Positions 8,216 to 14,965 of a DNA stretch of 64,000 nt are shown in pieces. Under the pieces are notes generated by a model. It was given only the letters and a program-made list of their open reading frames with translations. It had not been told where the DNA came from and ran no database searches. Source of the stretch: Streptomyces flavofungini (GTDB taxonomy: Bacteria > Actinomycetota > Actinomycetes > Streptomycetales > Streptomycetaceae); the NCBI RefSeq assembly GCF_030388665.1, contig NZ_CP128846.1:248001-312000 (forward strand). The letters run 5' to 3'. The translations under genes were made by a program, and so were the position numbers. The number at the start of each line of letters is the position of its first letter. The stretch's first letter is position 1.

Positions 8216-8404
8216 ATGTCCATCACGTTCCGCAAGTCGTTCCGGGTCCTGCCGGGTGTCCACCTGCACATCAACGGCCGCAAGTGGTCGATCACGCTGG
8301 GCGGGAGGCGCGGGCACCACACCATCAGCTCCGACGGACGGCGTTCGTCGTCGCTGCGCCTGCCGGGCTCGATCCTCGTCCGGCGCGACCACCACCGCCA
8401 CTGA
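8216..8404 (+). CDS. Small DUF4236-like protein, 62 aa
   Basis: A small basic protein. The opening MSITFRKSFRVLPGVHLHIN matches the pattern of DUF4236 proteins (F-R-K/R-S-hydrophobic-PGV-x-LN), whose function is unknown. GAGGAG precedes the ATG by 6 nt. The C-terminus is Arg/His/Ser-rich (RRGHHTISSDGRRSSSLRL and RRDHHRH), so it could bind nucleic acid or metal, but that is only inference. No signal peptide is present. It lies in the short gap between a secreted-protein gene and a convergent GH5 gene. Confidence 0.6.
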   Translation: MSITFRKSFRVLPGVHLHINGRKWSITLGGRRGHHTISSDGRRSSSLRLPGSILVRRDHHRH

Positions 8405-8458
8405 GCGCGGACACCGCCGCCCGGGGGCAGGTGTCACCACCGGGGAGGGCGGGCCGCC

Positions 8459-9958
8459 TCAGCATCGACCACCACAGCCCGGCCGTACCGTCACGACCAC
8501 GTCGGTACCGCCGGGCGCCCGCACCCACACCCGACGCGCAGGCCCGGGCGGCACGCTCCGCGCACCGGCCCACGCCTTGTGGCCCGACACGGTGATCCGC
8601 CAGCCGGTGGCGCTCGGCGGCAGGGACAGCACGCTGGTACCCGGCCGCTTCGCCGCCCGGTAGGCGAGGCGATACGTGCCGCGTTCCGCGTCGTGGCCCT
8701 CGGCCCGCACGGCGCCCGCAACCGCGGGGGCGTACGGCGTGGCGGTGCGCTCCTTGTTGGTACGGAAGCGTCCGTCGCCGTCGAGGGCGCAGTAGCCGCC
8801 GCCGTAGCACCACACGTAGGCCGCCCACCCCGACGAGTAGCGGGTGAACGAGGCGAGCGCGTCGTCGTGGAAGCGGCGCATGTTCGGCAGGCCGCTGTTC
8901 AGCGGGCCCCACTCCCCCACGACGACCGGGATCCTCTGCTCGCGGGGGTAGGCGGTGACGGCGTTCTCGTACGCCGCGATCCAGCCCCCGGCCGGGTCGT
9001 AGTCGGCGCCCGCCTCCATGGCGGCGTTGTAGAAGTGCGGCGCGTACACGACCCGTTGGTCCCGGATGCGGCCGAGGCCGGTGGGCACGCCCTCGCCGAC
9101 GATGGGGGTCGGCTCGACGAACAGCCAGTTGGTGCGGTCCCGGGTGCGGATCGCGTCGGCGAGGCGGTTGTACATCGGGGTGAGGTGCACGGCCTCGATG
9201 CGGCGGGCGGCGGTCGCCAGGTCCTCGCCCGCGCGCAGCTCCCCCATCGGCTCGTTGATCAAGTCGTAGCCGATGACGGCGGGGTGGGCGGCGAAGCGGT
9301 CGGCCAGCAGGCGCCACATGCGTTCCTGGGCACGCCTCAGGTCCGCGTCCTGGTAGAGGTGGGTGAAGGCGCGCTGGACGGCGGGTTCGAAGTACTCGGC
9401 GAACCAGTCGTCGGGGTGCGGCGTGAAGGGCAGTCCGTCGGTGCGGGTCGCCCACTCCGGGATGCCGCGATGGCCGAAAGCGGGCCCGAACACGTCCTGG
9501 TGGGCGTCGATGACGACGTGGATCCCGTGCCGGTGCGCCCAGTTGAGGACCCGTCGGATCTTGCGCAGGTACGACTCGCTGTACTGGCCGCGCCGCGGCT
9601 CCAGGTCGTCCCAGAAGACCAGCAGACGGGCGAAGTTGAAGCCGCCTGCGCGCAGGTCCGCGAAGTGCTTCTCGGTGATGGCGCTGAGGGCGTCCTCACC
9701 GGTGTGCTGCTTGTCCTCGACGTTCCAGCCGCGGAGGGTGAGGGTGCGGCCCCGGTCGTCGGTGAGGCGGGGGATGCCGTCGGCGGAGGGGGCGGCGGAC
9801 GTGAGAGCCGTGCTGCGCGAGGCGGCCGGTGCCGTGCCCGCGCCGAGCAGCGCGCTGACGAGCAGCAGCACGACCAGGGCCACCGGACCCGGGCGGTGCG
9901 TGCGGCGCCCGCCCTCGCCGCGCGGACTCTCTCCCAGGACGCACGAGCGTTCACCCAT
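8459..9958 (-). CDS. Secreted glycoside hydrolase family 5 protein, endoglycosylceramidase-like
   Basis: Extracellular TIM-barrel glycosidase, 499 residues from ATG 9958. After a basic leader (GGRRTHRPGPVALVVLLL) and signal peptide, the GH5 barrel shows LRGWNVEDKQH, NFARLLVFWDDLEP, HVVIDAHQDVF, the acid/base Glu in DLINEPMG (about 236) and the nucleophile Glu in VVVGEWGP (about 349). The AHQD and DLINEP combination is typical of the endoglycoceramidase branch, which cleaves the oligosaccharide from glycosphingolipids. A C-terminal beta domain of about 90 residues follows. An upstream in-frame ATG at 9982 exists, but TAGGCT sits 8 nt before 9958 and no Shine-Dalgarno is seen, so a leaderless start at 9958 is preferred. 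Substrate specificity is inferred. Confidence 0.87.
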   Translation of the reverse strand: MGERSCVLGESPRGEGGRRTHRPGPVALVVLLLVSALLGAGTAPAASRSTALTSAAPSADGIPRLTDDRGRTLTLRGWNVEDKQHTGEDALSAITEKHFADLRAGGFNFARLLVFWDDLEPRRGQYSESYLRKIRRVLNWAHRHGIHVVIDAHQDVFGPAFGHRGIPEWATRTDGLPFTPHPDDWFAEYFEPAVQRAFTHLYQDADLRRAQERMWRLLADRFAAHPAVIGYDLINEPMGELRAGEDLATAARRIEAVHLTPMYNRLADAIRTRDRTNWLFVEPTPIVGEGVPTGLGRIRDQRVVYAPHFYNAAMEAGADYDPAGGWIAAYENAVTAYPREQRIPVVVGEWGPLNSGLPNMRRFHDDALASFTRYSSGWAAYVWCYGGGYCALDGDGRFRTNKERTATPYAPAVAGAVRAEGHDAERGTYRLAYRAAKRPGTSVLSLPPSATGWRITVSGHKAWAGARSVPPGPARRVWVRAPGGTDVVVTVRPGCGGRC

Positions 9959-10080
9959 GGCGCACGAGCCTACGTCGCGCACCTCGGTATCGGACCGCCT
10001 CGATCCAGCCGGTCGTGCGTAAAGGATGTGGCCGGCGGGCGACGGCTCCGGTCGGCCACGGACTCGCCGCCGAAAACCCG

Positions 10081-10110
10081 TTGGCCGGCCAGGGTGGCCA
10101 CTGCTAGGTT
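10081..10110 (+). promoter_or_regulatory. Candidate promoter upstream of the alpha/beta hydrolase
   Basis: TTGGCC (10081-10086) and TAGGTT (10105-10110), separated by 18 bp, resemble -35 and -10 elements of the main vegetative sigma factor. They precede a short ORF with a strong ribosome site and the hydrolase gene. Confidence 0.5.
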
Positions 10111-10148
10111 TCCGGCGGCCGTGCGAGAGAACGAGGAGGTGGTACCCG

Positions 10149-10202
10149 TGAACGCTGTATCGACATGGGTGCTCCCCTCCGGGGTCACGGTCGGGCGGTA
10201 GG
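10149..10202 (+). CDS. Possible 17-codon upstream ORF (leader peptide)
   Basis: A GTG-initiated ORF encodes MNAVSTWVLPSGVTVGR and stops at 10202, 44 bp before the hydrolase start. It has a near-ideal GAGGAGGT Shine-Dalgarno about 8 nt upstream and follows the candidate promoter at 10081-10110. It could be a regulatory uORF, a tiny peptide gene, or the leftover start of a deleted gene. Nothing in the peptide identifies a role. Confidence 0.35.
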
Positions 10203-10246
10203 TCGTCCGGGAGCGCCGTTCACGCGCACTCCCGAAAGGCACGACC

Positions 10247-10981
10247 ATGCACGTCACTTCCGAACGGCTCCTCGACGACGGCGTCGTCGAGCGCGAGTTC
10301 ACCCTCGGCGAGCTCCCCGGCATCCTGTGGACCCCCGCGTCCGCGTCCGCACCGGTGCCGCTGATCCTGCTCGGCCCTCCTCCCCTCGGGCTGCGCGAGG
10401 TGTACCCCCGGCTGGCGGCCCGGGCCCGGCGCTCCGCGGCCGACGGCTTCGCCACGGCCACCATCGAGCTCCCCGGGCGCGGCGACCGGCCCCGCCTGCC
10501 CGCCACCGAGCAGGCCCTCGCCGACCTGCGCGGGGCGATGGCGGCCGGTGAGCCGGTCGGCGACGAGATCATCGACGCCCTCATCCTCCCCCTGGTCGAC
10601 AAGGCGGTCCCGGAGTGGCAGGCCGCCCTCGACGCCCTCCTGGCACTGCCCGAGATCGGCGGTCCGGTCGGGTACTCGGGAGGCGTGATCTCCATCGGGA
10701 CCCGGCTCGCGGTGGTCGAGCCGCGCGTCTCGGCCGCCGTCCTGTTCGCCGGGAGTTTCATCCCTCGCGCCGTCCTCGAGGAGGCCCGCCGGGTCACCAT
10801 CCCGCTGCACGTCCTGCTGCAGTGGGACGACGAAGGGAACGACCGGCAGGCGGCCCTGGACCTCTTCGACGCCTTCGGCTCCCCGGAGAAGACCCTGCAC
10901 GCCAACATGGGCGGGCACACCGGCGTCCCGCAGTTCGCGGGGGACGCCGCGGCCCAGTTCCTCACCCGGCATCTGACGTGA
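10247..10981 (+). CDS. Alpha/beta hydrolase, dienelactone-hydrolase-like
   Basis: Cytoplasmic alpha/beta-hydrolase of 244 residues. Visible elements are the strand PLILLGPPPLG, a lid region (VGDEIIDALILPLVDKAV), the nucleophile elbow GPVGYSGGVISIG (Ser about 147), the acid strand HVLLQWDDEGND and a late His in NMGGHTGVP. The acyl substrate is unknown. The ATG is preceded by GAAAGG. A 17-codon ORF lies just upstream, and a 7-bp-stem hairpin follows the stop. Confidence 0.82.
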   Translation: MHVTSERLLDDGVVEREFTLGELPGILWTPASASAPVPLILLGPPPLGLREVYPRLAARARRSAADGFATATIELPGRGDRPRLPATEQALADLRGAMAAGEPVGDEIIDALILPLVDKAVPEWQAALDALLALPEIGGPVGYSGGVISIGTRLAVVEPRVSAAVLFAGSFIPRAVLEEARRVTIPLHVLLQWDDEGNDRQAALDLFDAFGSPEKTLHANMGGHTGVPQFAGDAAAQFLTRHLT

Positions 10982-10988
10982 GGCCGGG

Positions 10989-11010
10989 CCGCCTGAGGGG
11001 CAGCAGGCGG
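10989..11010 (+). terminator. Candidate hairpin terminator after the hydrolase
   Basis: CCGCCTG and CAGGCGG form a perfect 7-bp stem with an 8-nt loop, 8 bp after the hydrolase stop codon. There is no U-tract, as is common in Streptomyces. Confidence 0.45.
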
Positions 11011-11240
11011 TAGCGCGGCTGACATCGGCGGCGGGCACACCGCTCGTCGTGGACCGGCTCCCCGGCCTTCCTCGACGAGCGGCACACGGCGGTCCCAGGA
11101 CCGCTCCGACCGCCCCGGCTGCGGCAGAGCCCGCGCCCGGCCGAACCCGCGCCCCGCGTCAGCGCCCGCGCGCCGCTGCGGGCGAACCGCTCAGGGCGAA
11201 CCCCTCACGGCGAAGGCGCAGCCGGAACGCGGCGTCCGCT

Positions 11241-12041
11241 TCAGCCGCGGATCATCGACATCAGCAGCCCATGGGTCTCGGCGTCCGCCGCCGCCACGAG
11301 GCCCCGGCCGCCCCGCCCGACCGGGGCGCCGTCGACCCCGGTGACCACGCAGCCCGCGGCCCGGCACAGCGCGATGCCCGCGGCGAAGTGCACGCTGCCC
11401 GACAGGTCGCCGCCGTCGGTGACGTACGCGGCCCGCTTGCCGGCGGCGACCCAGGCCAGCGCCAGCGTCGTGGACACGACCCGGGGCCGGAACCGCCCGC
11501 CGAAGTCGGGGTGGGCCAGCAGGTCGACGGCCCGGAACCCGGGCGCGCTCGGGAACGGCGGGTCCAGGTTGACGTCCACCAGCCGGGTGGCGGACGTCGG
11601 CGCCAACGGGGTGTCGACGCCGTCCTGCCGCACCCAGGCGGACGTGCCGTCGGTGCGGAACACCTCGGCGCTGAAGGGGTCGGCGACCGCCGCCGCCCCG
11701 TCGCGCAGCGCCACGTTGACGGCCACGAGCAGGTTGCCGACGGCGTAGTTCAGGGTGCCGCACAGGGGATCCACGAGCCACCGGCGCTCGACGTCGTCGC
11801 CGCCGTGCTGCCCGCCCTCCTCGCCGAGCACCGCGTCATCGGGCCGGGCGGCGCGGATGACGTCGAGGATCGCCTGCTCCGCCGCCACGTCGGCGGCGGT
11901 GGCGAAGTCCCCGGCGCCCTTGTCGATCCGGGCGAGCCGCTGCCCGTAGAGGGTGCGCACCACGTCCGCACCGGCGCTCGCCGCGGCTGTCGCGACCTCG
12001 ATATCGGCGGAACTCGCCGCATCCGCACATGAGTTGATCAT
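11241..12041 (-). CDS. Inositol-monophosphatase family protein with altered metal ligands
   Basis: FIG/IMPase superfamily fold, 266 residues. It keeps KGAGDFATAADVAAE (metal-loop start), GEEGG (Glu74/75) and WLVDP (Asp91). The canonical DPLDGT reads DPLCGT, so the second Asp is Cys94 (codon TGC). The distal WDxAAG motif reads VHFAAG, so the third-site Asp is His218. Two of the usual Mg2+ ligands are therefore replaced by Cys and His. It may use a different metal or substrate, or may have lost classical phosphatase activity. No Shine-Dalgarno is seen, but TAGTCT (12049-12054) lies 7 nt before the ATG, suggesting a leaderless mRNA. It sits next to, and in the same direction as, a TetR gene. Confidence 0.85.
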   Translation of the reverse strand: MINSCADAASSADIEVATAAASAGADVVRTLYGQRLARIDKGAGDFATAADVAAEQAILDVIRAARPDDAVLGEEGGQHGGDDVERRWLVDPLCGTLNYAVGNLLVAVNVALRDGAAAVADPFSAEVFRTDGTSAWVRQDGVDTPLAPTSATRLVDVNLDPPFPSAPGFRAVDLLAHPDFGGRFRPRVVSTTLALAWVAAGKRAAYVTDGGDLSGSVHFAAGIALCRAAGCVVTGVDGAPVGRGGRGLVAAADAETHGLLMSMIRG

Positions 12042-12083
12042 GCAGCGCAGACTACCCGCGCGCCCCGGCCGGCCCCCAGGGCC

Positions 12084-12767
12084 CTACGTTCTCGCGCTCT
12101 CGTCCGGCTGCAAGGCGTCGAGGATGAGGGTGAGACCGAAGGTGAACTCGTCGGCGTGGTCGTATCCGGGATCGAGGGCGTGCTCCGTGGCGAGCTCGGC
12201 GAGGTGGGGGTAGGCGTCGGCGGGCATGGCGTCGAGGATCGCGCCCGCGACCTCGCCCAGTTCCGCCGAGCCGCTGAACGGCAGGCTCAACTCCTGGATC
12301 ACGAAGCCGTACAGGTAGCTGTCGATCAGTGAGAAGGCGTGCGCCGTCATCGCGACGGAGAACCCTCCGGCACGCAGGGCGCCGATGACGGCGTCGTGGT
12401 GCCGCAGGGTCGCCGGTCCCGGCCGGGAGCGGGAGTCCAGCAGGGGCACGGCCCAGGGGTGGCGCCGCAGCACGGTGCGGGCGGAGACCGCGCGGTGGCG
12501 CATGGCGCTCTTCCAGTCCGTGTCGCGCGGCGGCAGGTCGATCTCGCCGAACACGGCGTCGACCATGCCGTCGAGGACGTCCTCCCGGCCCGCGACGTGG
12601 TGGTAGAGCGACATCGCCTCGACGCCCAGCGGTTCGGCGATGGCCCGCATGGTGAGCGCGGCGGAGCCCTTCGCGTCCGCGATCGCCACCGCCGCGCCGA
12701 TCACCCGCTCACGGCTCAGCGGGGTGCGCGCCGTGGTCCTGCGCCGTCTTTTGCCCGCCTCCGGCAT
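12084..12767 (-). CDS. TetR/AcrR-family transcriptional repressor
   Basis: DNA-binding repressor of 227 residues. The N-terminal helix-turn-helix spans ERVIGAAVAIADAKGSAALTMRAIAEPLGVEAMSLYHHVAGREDVLDGM. The C-terminal domain resembles TetR_C_1, with an aromatic helix SLIDSYLYGFVIQELSLPF that would line a ligand pocket. It is divergent from an NAD(P)-binding oxidoreductase gene at 12862. The 94-bp gap carries two near-identical inverted repeats, the probable operator for autorepression and control of the neighbour. The ligand is unknown. Confidence 0.92.
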   Translation of the reverse strand: MPEAGKRRRRTTARTPLSRERVIGAAVAIADAKGSAALTMRAIAEPLGVEAMSLYHHVAGREDVLDGMVDAVFGEIDLPPRDTDWKSAMRHRAVSARTVLRRHPWAVPLLDSRSRPGPATLRHHDAVIGALRAGGFSVAMTAHAFSLIDSYLYGFVIQELSLPFSGSAELGEVAGAILDAMPADAYPHLAELATEHALDPGYDHADEFTFGLTLILDALQPDESART

Positions 12768-12797
12768 CCGTACCTCCCGCGTCGCTCCCCTTGACCG

Positions 12798-12835
12798 CCT
12801 TACAGCATAAGGCTAGCTTGCCTTACACCATAAGG
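12798..12835. promoter_or_regulatory. Double inverted-repeat operator, probable TetR binding site
   Basis: CCTTACAGCATAAGG (12798-12812) and CCTTACACCATAAGG (12821-12835) are two 15-bp sites with perfect CCTTA/TAAGG arms and 13 of 15 identical bases. Their centres are 23 bp apart, about two helical turns. They lie in the divergent TetR/NmrA-like intergenic region, where two repressor dimers would block both promoters. Confidence 0.8.
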
Positions 12836-12861
12836 TACGCATTTCGGCGAAGGGTCGCGCC

Positions 12862-13578
12862 ATGGGTACGGATCGCATGAAGAAGGTCTGCGTCATCGGG
12901 GCTTCGGGGAAGCTCGGCCAGTACATGGTCCGGCACGCGCTGGAGCGCGGGTACGAGGTGGTCGGCGTGTGCCGGGAGCGCAGCGTGCCGAAGCTGGCGG
13001 CGTTCGAAGGGCGGATGACCGTCGTCCCCGGGCCCACGGACGACCCGGAGGTGATCCGGTCGGCGGTCGACGGATGCGACGGGGTGCTGACGGTCCTCGT
13101 GCCCTGGGGGGTGCGGCAGTACGCGTCGGGGACGGCCCAGGCGGTCCTCGACCACGCGCGGCCGGGTGCGCGCCTCGTCTTCTCGTGCGGCTGGCACATC
13201 ACGCGCGACGGCCAGGACCGGTACTCACGGATGTTCCTCCTGGGCGTCCGGGTCGCCGCCCTCCTCGGCAGGCTCGTCCGCGCCGTCGAGATCGACGACC
13301 AAGTGGAGGCGTGCCGCCGGGTGTTCGCCAGCGACACCCGATGGACCGTGGTGCGCGGCAGCACTCTCAAGGAGGGCGAGAGCCAGGGCCTGCCCGTGTG
13401 GAGCCGCCATGTCGGCGACCCGATCCTGGCCAGCGACCTGACGCACCGGGTGGACTTCGCGCTGTTCATGGTCGAGGCGCTCACCGACGACACGCTCGTC
13501 CAGGAGGCCCCGGCGATCGTCGGCCGTCTCACACCCAGCGCCCTCGCCCACGCCGGGGACGCGAGCGAGCGCGCCTAG
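12862..13578 (+). CDS. NAD(P)-binding Rossmann protein, NmrA/SDR-like
   Basis: Atypical short-chain-dehydrogenase-like protein of 238 residues. The N-terminus KKVCVIGASGKLGQYMVRHAL carries a GxxGxxG dinucleotide motif. Later segments are VPGPTDDPEVIRSAVDGCDGV and RLVFSCGWHITRDGQDRYS, with the Tyr-to-Lys catalytic spacing of classical SDRs not obvious. It may be an NAD(P)H-dependent reductase or an NmrA-like redox sensor. It is divergent from, and probably repressed by, the TetR protein through the double operator. The ATG at 12862 has AAGGG about 8 nt upstream; a second in-frame ATG five codons in is possible. Confidence 0.82.
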   Translation: MGTDRMKKVCVIGASGKLGQYMVRHALERGYEVVGVCRERSVPKLAAFEGRMTVVPGPTDDPEVIRSAVDGCDGVLTVLVPWGVRQYASGTAQAVLDHARPGARLVFSCGWHITRDGQDRYSRMFLLGVRVAALLGRLVRAVEIDDQVEACRRVFASDTRWTVVRGSTLKEGESQGLPVWSRHVGDPILASDLTHRVDFALFMVEALTDDTLVQEAPAIVGRLTPSALAHAGDASERA

Positions 13579-13605
13579 CCGGGGCCTCCTGGACGCGCGT
13601 GTCCC

Positions 13606-14088
13606 TCAGCCTCCCGACAGCCCCGCCAGTCTCTCCAGGAACACCCGCTGCCCCGCCACGAGCTTGTCGGCCGCCCGGTCCAAGGGGAACCAGGCCACCC
13701 GGTCCAGCTCCGGGAACTCCTCGACACGGCCCGAACCGCGCGGCCACTCCATCCGGAACGTGCCCGGGACCACCGCATCGGGGTCCAGGTCGGCCTCGAC
13801 GGCCCAGACGGTCACGGTCTTGCCGCCCGCCTGCCGCACCTCGCCCAACGGCTGGTAGGGCCCGTCGGGGGCGGGCAGGCCGAGTTCCTCCTCGAACTCG
13901 CGCGCCGCCGCGGCCAACGGCTCCTCCTCGTCGCCGTACTCCCCCTTGGGAATCGACCAGGCCGCCTCGTCACGACGGGCCCAGAACGGTCCGCCCATGT
14001 GGCCGATGAGCACCTCGGCCGCGGGGCCCGTGCGGCGGTGGAGGAGCAGTCCGGCGCTGCGGCGGCCGGTCATGACGGCGTGGGGCAT
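13606..14088 (-). CDS. NUDIX hydrolase
   Basis: Pyrophosphohydrolase of 160 residues from ATG 14088 (a second in-frame ATG is at 14073). The Nudix box G-x5-E-x7-REFEEELGL is intact (from GEYGDEE to REFEEELGL, about residues 50-70), preceded by WSIPKG. The opening SAGLLLHRRTGPAAEVLIGH and the hydrophobic ending fit bacterial MutT-like or ADP-ribose/NUDIX enzymes that handle nucleoside diphosphate derivatives. It is divergent from a 2H phosphoesterase (cyclic-phosphate RNA enzyme), so both may act on RNA- or nucleotide-derived metabolites. No clear Shine-Dalgarno was found. The exact substrate is unknown. Confidence 0.88.
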   Translation of the reverse strand: MPHAVMTGRRSAGLLLHRRTGPAAEVLIGHMGGPFWARRDEAAWSIPKGEYGDEEEPLAAAAREFEEELGLPAPDGPYQPLGEVRQAGGKTVTVWAVEADLDPDAVVPGTFRMEWPRGSGRVEEFPELDRVAWFPLDRAADKLVAGQRVFLERLAGLSGG

Positions 14089-14241
14089 GAGGGCTGCATG
14101 ACATCGGACCCTACGCCCGCGTCGGCGCCGGAGCGCGTCGGACGCGGTGAGGCGTGGCGGGAAGCGGTGGGGCGCGGCCGCCGTACGCCTCGGGGCGGGG
14201 CCGACGACCTGCGCGGCATCCGGGTGCGGTACGAACTCCCT

Positions 14242-14886
14242 GTGAACGAAGAGATCCGACCCGAGACCGTCCGCGCGTTCATCGCGCTCGCCCCGCCCGA
14301 CGACGCGAAACAGGAACTGGCCCGGGAGCTCGCCCCCGCCTACCGCGCGCATCCGCGGATGCGCTGGAACCGCATCGAGGACTGGCACATCACCCTGGCG
14401 TTCCTCGGCGAGGTCCCGCACACGGCGGTCGCGGCGCTGCGCCCGCCGCTCGCGGCCCTTGCGGCCGCCCACCGCCCGCTCACCCTGGCGCTGCTCGGGG
14501 GCGGGCACTTCGACGAGCGGGTGCTGTGGAGCGGTGTCGACGGCGACCTCGACGAGCTGGGTCACCTCGCCACCAAGGTGCGCGCGGTGGTCAAGGAGTG
14601 CGGAATCAGCTTCGCGGACCGGCCGTTGCGCCCCCATCTGACCCTGGCCCGGGCACGCCGCGACACGCCCTCGTGCGCGGTCGCGGCCGCCGCCGGACTG
14701 AGCGGCTTCACCGGCCGCCCCTGGCAGGCCGAGCGCCTGCACCTGGTCGCCAGCAACTTCGGTCGCGGCCCGGGCCCCATCCGCTACCGCGATGTCGACG
14801 CCTGGCGCTTCGGCGGCGAGGGGCATCGACCCGGCCAGGGCGAGGGACACCGGTCCACTCGCGGCGAGCGTCATCAGCCCGGTTAG
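14242..14886 (+). CDS. thpR: RNA 2',3'-cyclic phosphodiesterase (2H phosphoesterase, LigT/ThpR family)
   Basis: Hydrolyses 2',3'-cyclic phosphate ends of RNA. Both diagnostic H-x-T-x motifs are present: WHITLAFLGEVP and RPHLTLARAR. The family core starts at TVRAFIALAPPDD, matching the usual N-terminus, so the GTG at 14242 is chosen (214 residues); an upstream ATG at 14098 would add a 48-residue Arg/Gly-rich leader. Neither has a good ribosome site. The C-terminal tail (GGEGHRPGQGEGHRSTRGE) is longer than normal and low-complexity. It is divergent from the NUDIX gene. Confidence 0.88.
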   Translation: MNEEIRPETVRAFIALAPPDDAKQELARELAPAYRAHPRMRWNRIEDWHITLAFLGEVPHTAVAALRPPLAALAAAHRPLTLALLGGGHFDERVLWSGVDGDLDELGHLATKVRAVVKECGISFADRPLRPHLTLARARRDTPSCAVAAAAGLSGFTGRPWQAERLHLVASNFGRGPGPIRYRDVDAWRFGGEGHRPGQGEGHRSTRGERHQPG

Positions 14887-14965
14887 CGAGCCCGGTCACC
14901 GATGGGCCTGTGACGGCCGGCTCGGCAACCGGGCTCGCTCCTGGGGCCCGCGTCGACCGCGAGGC

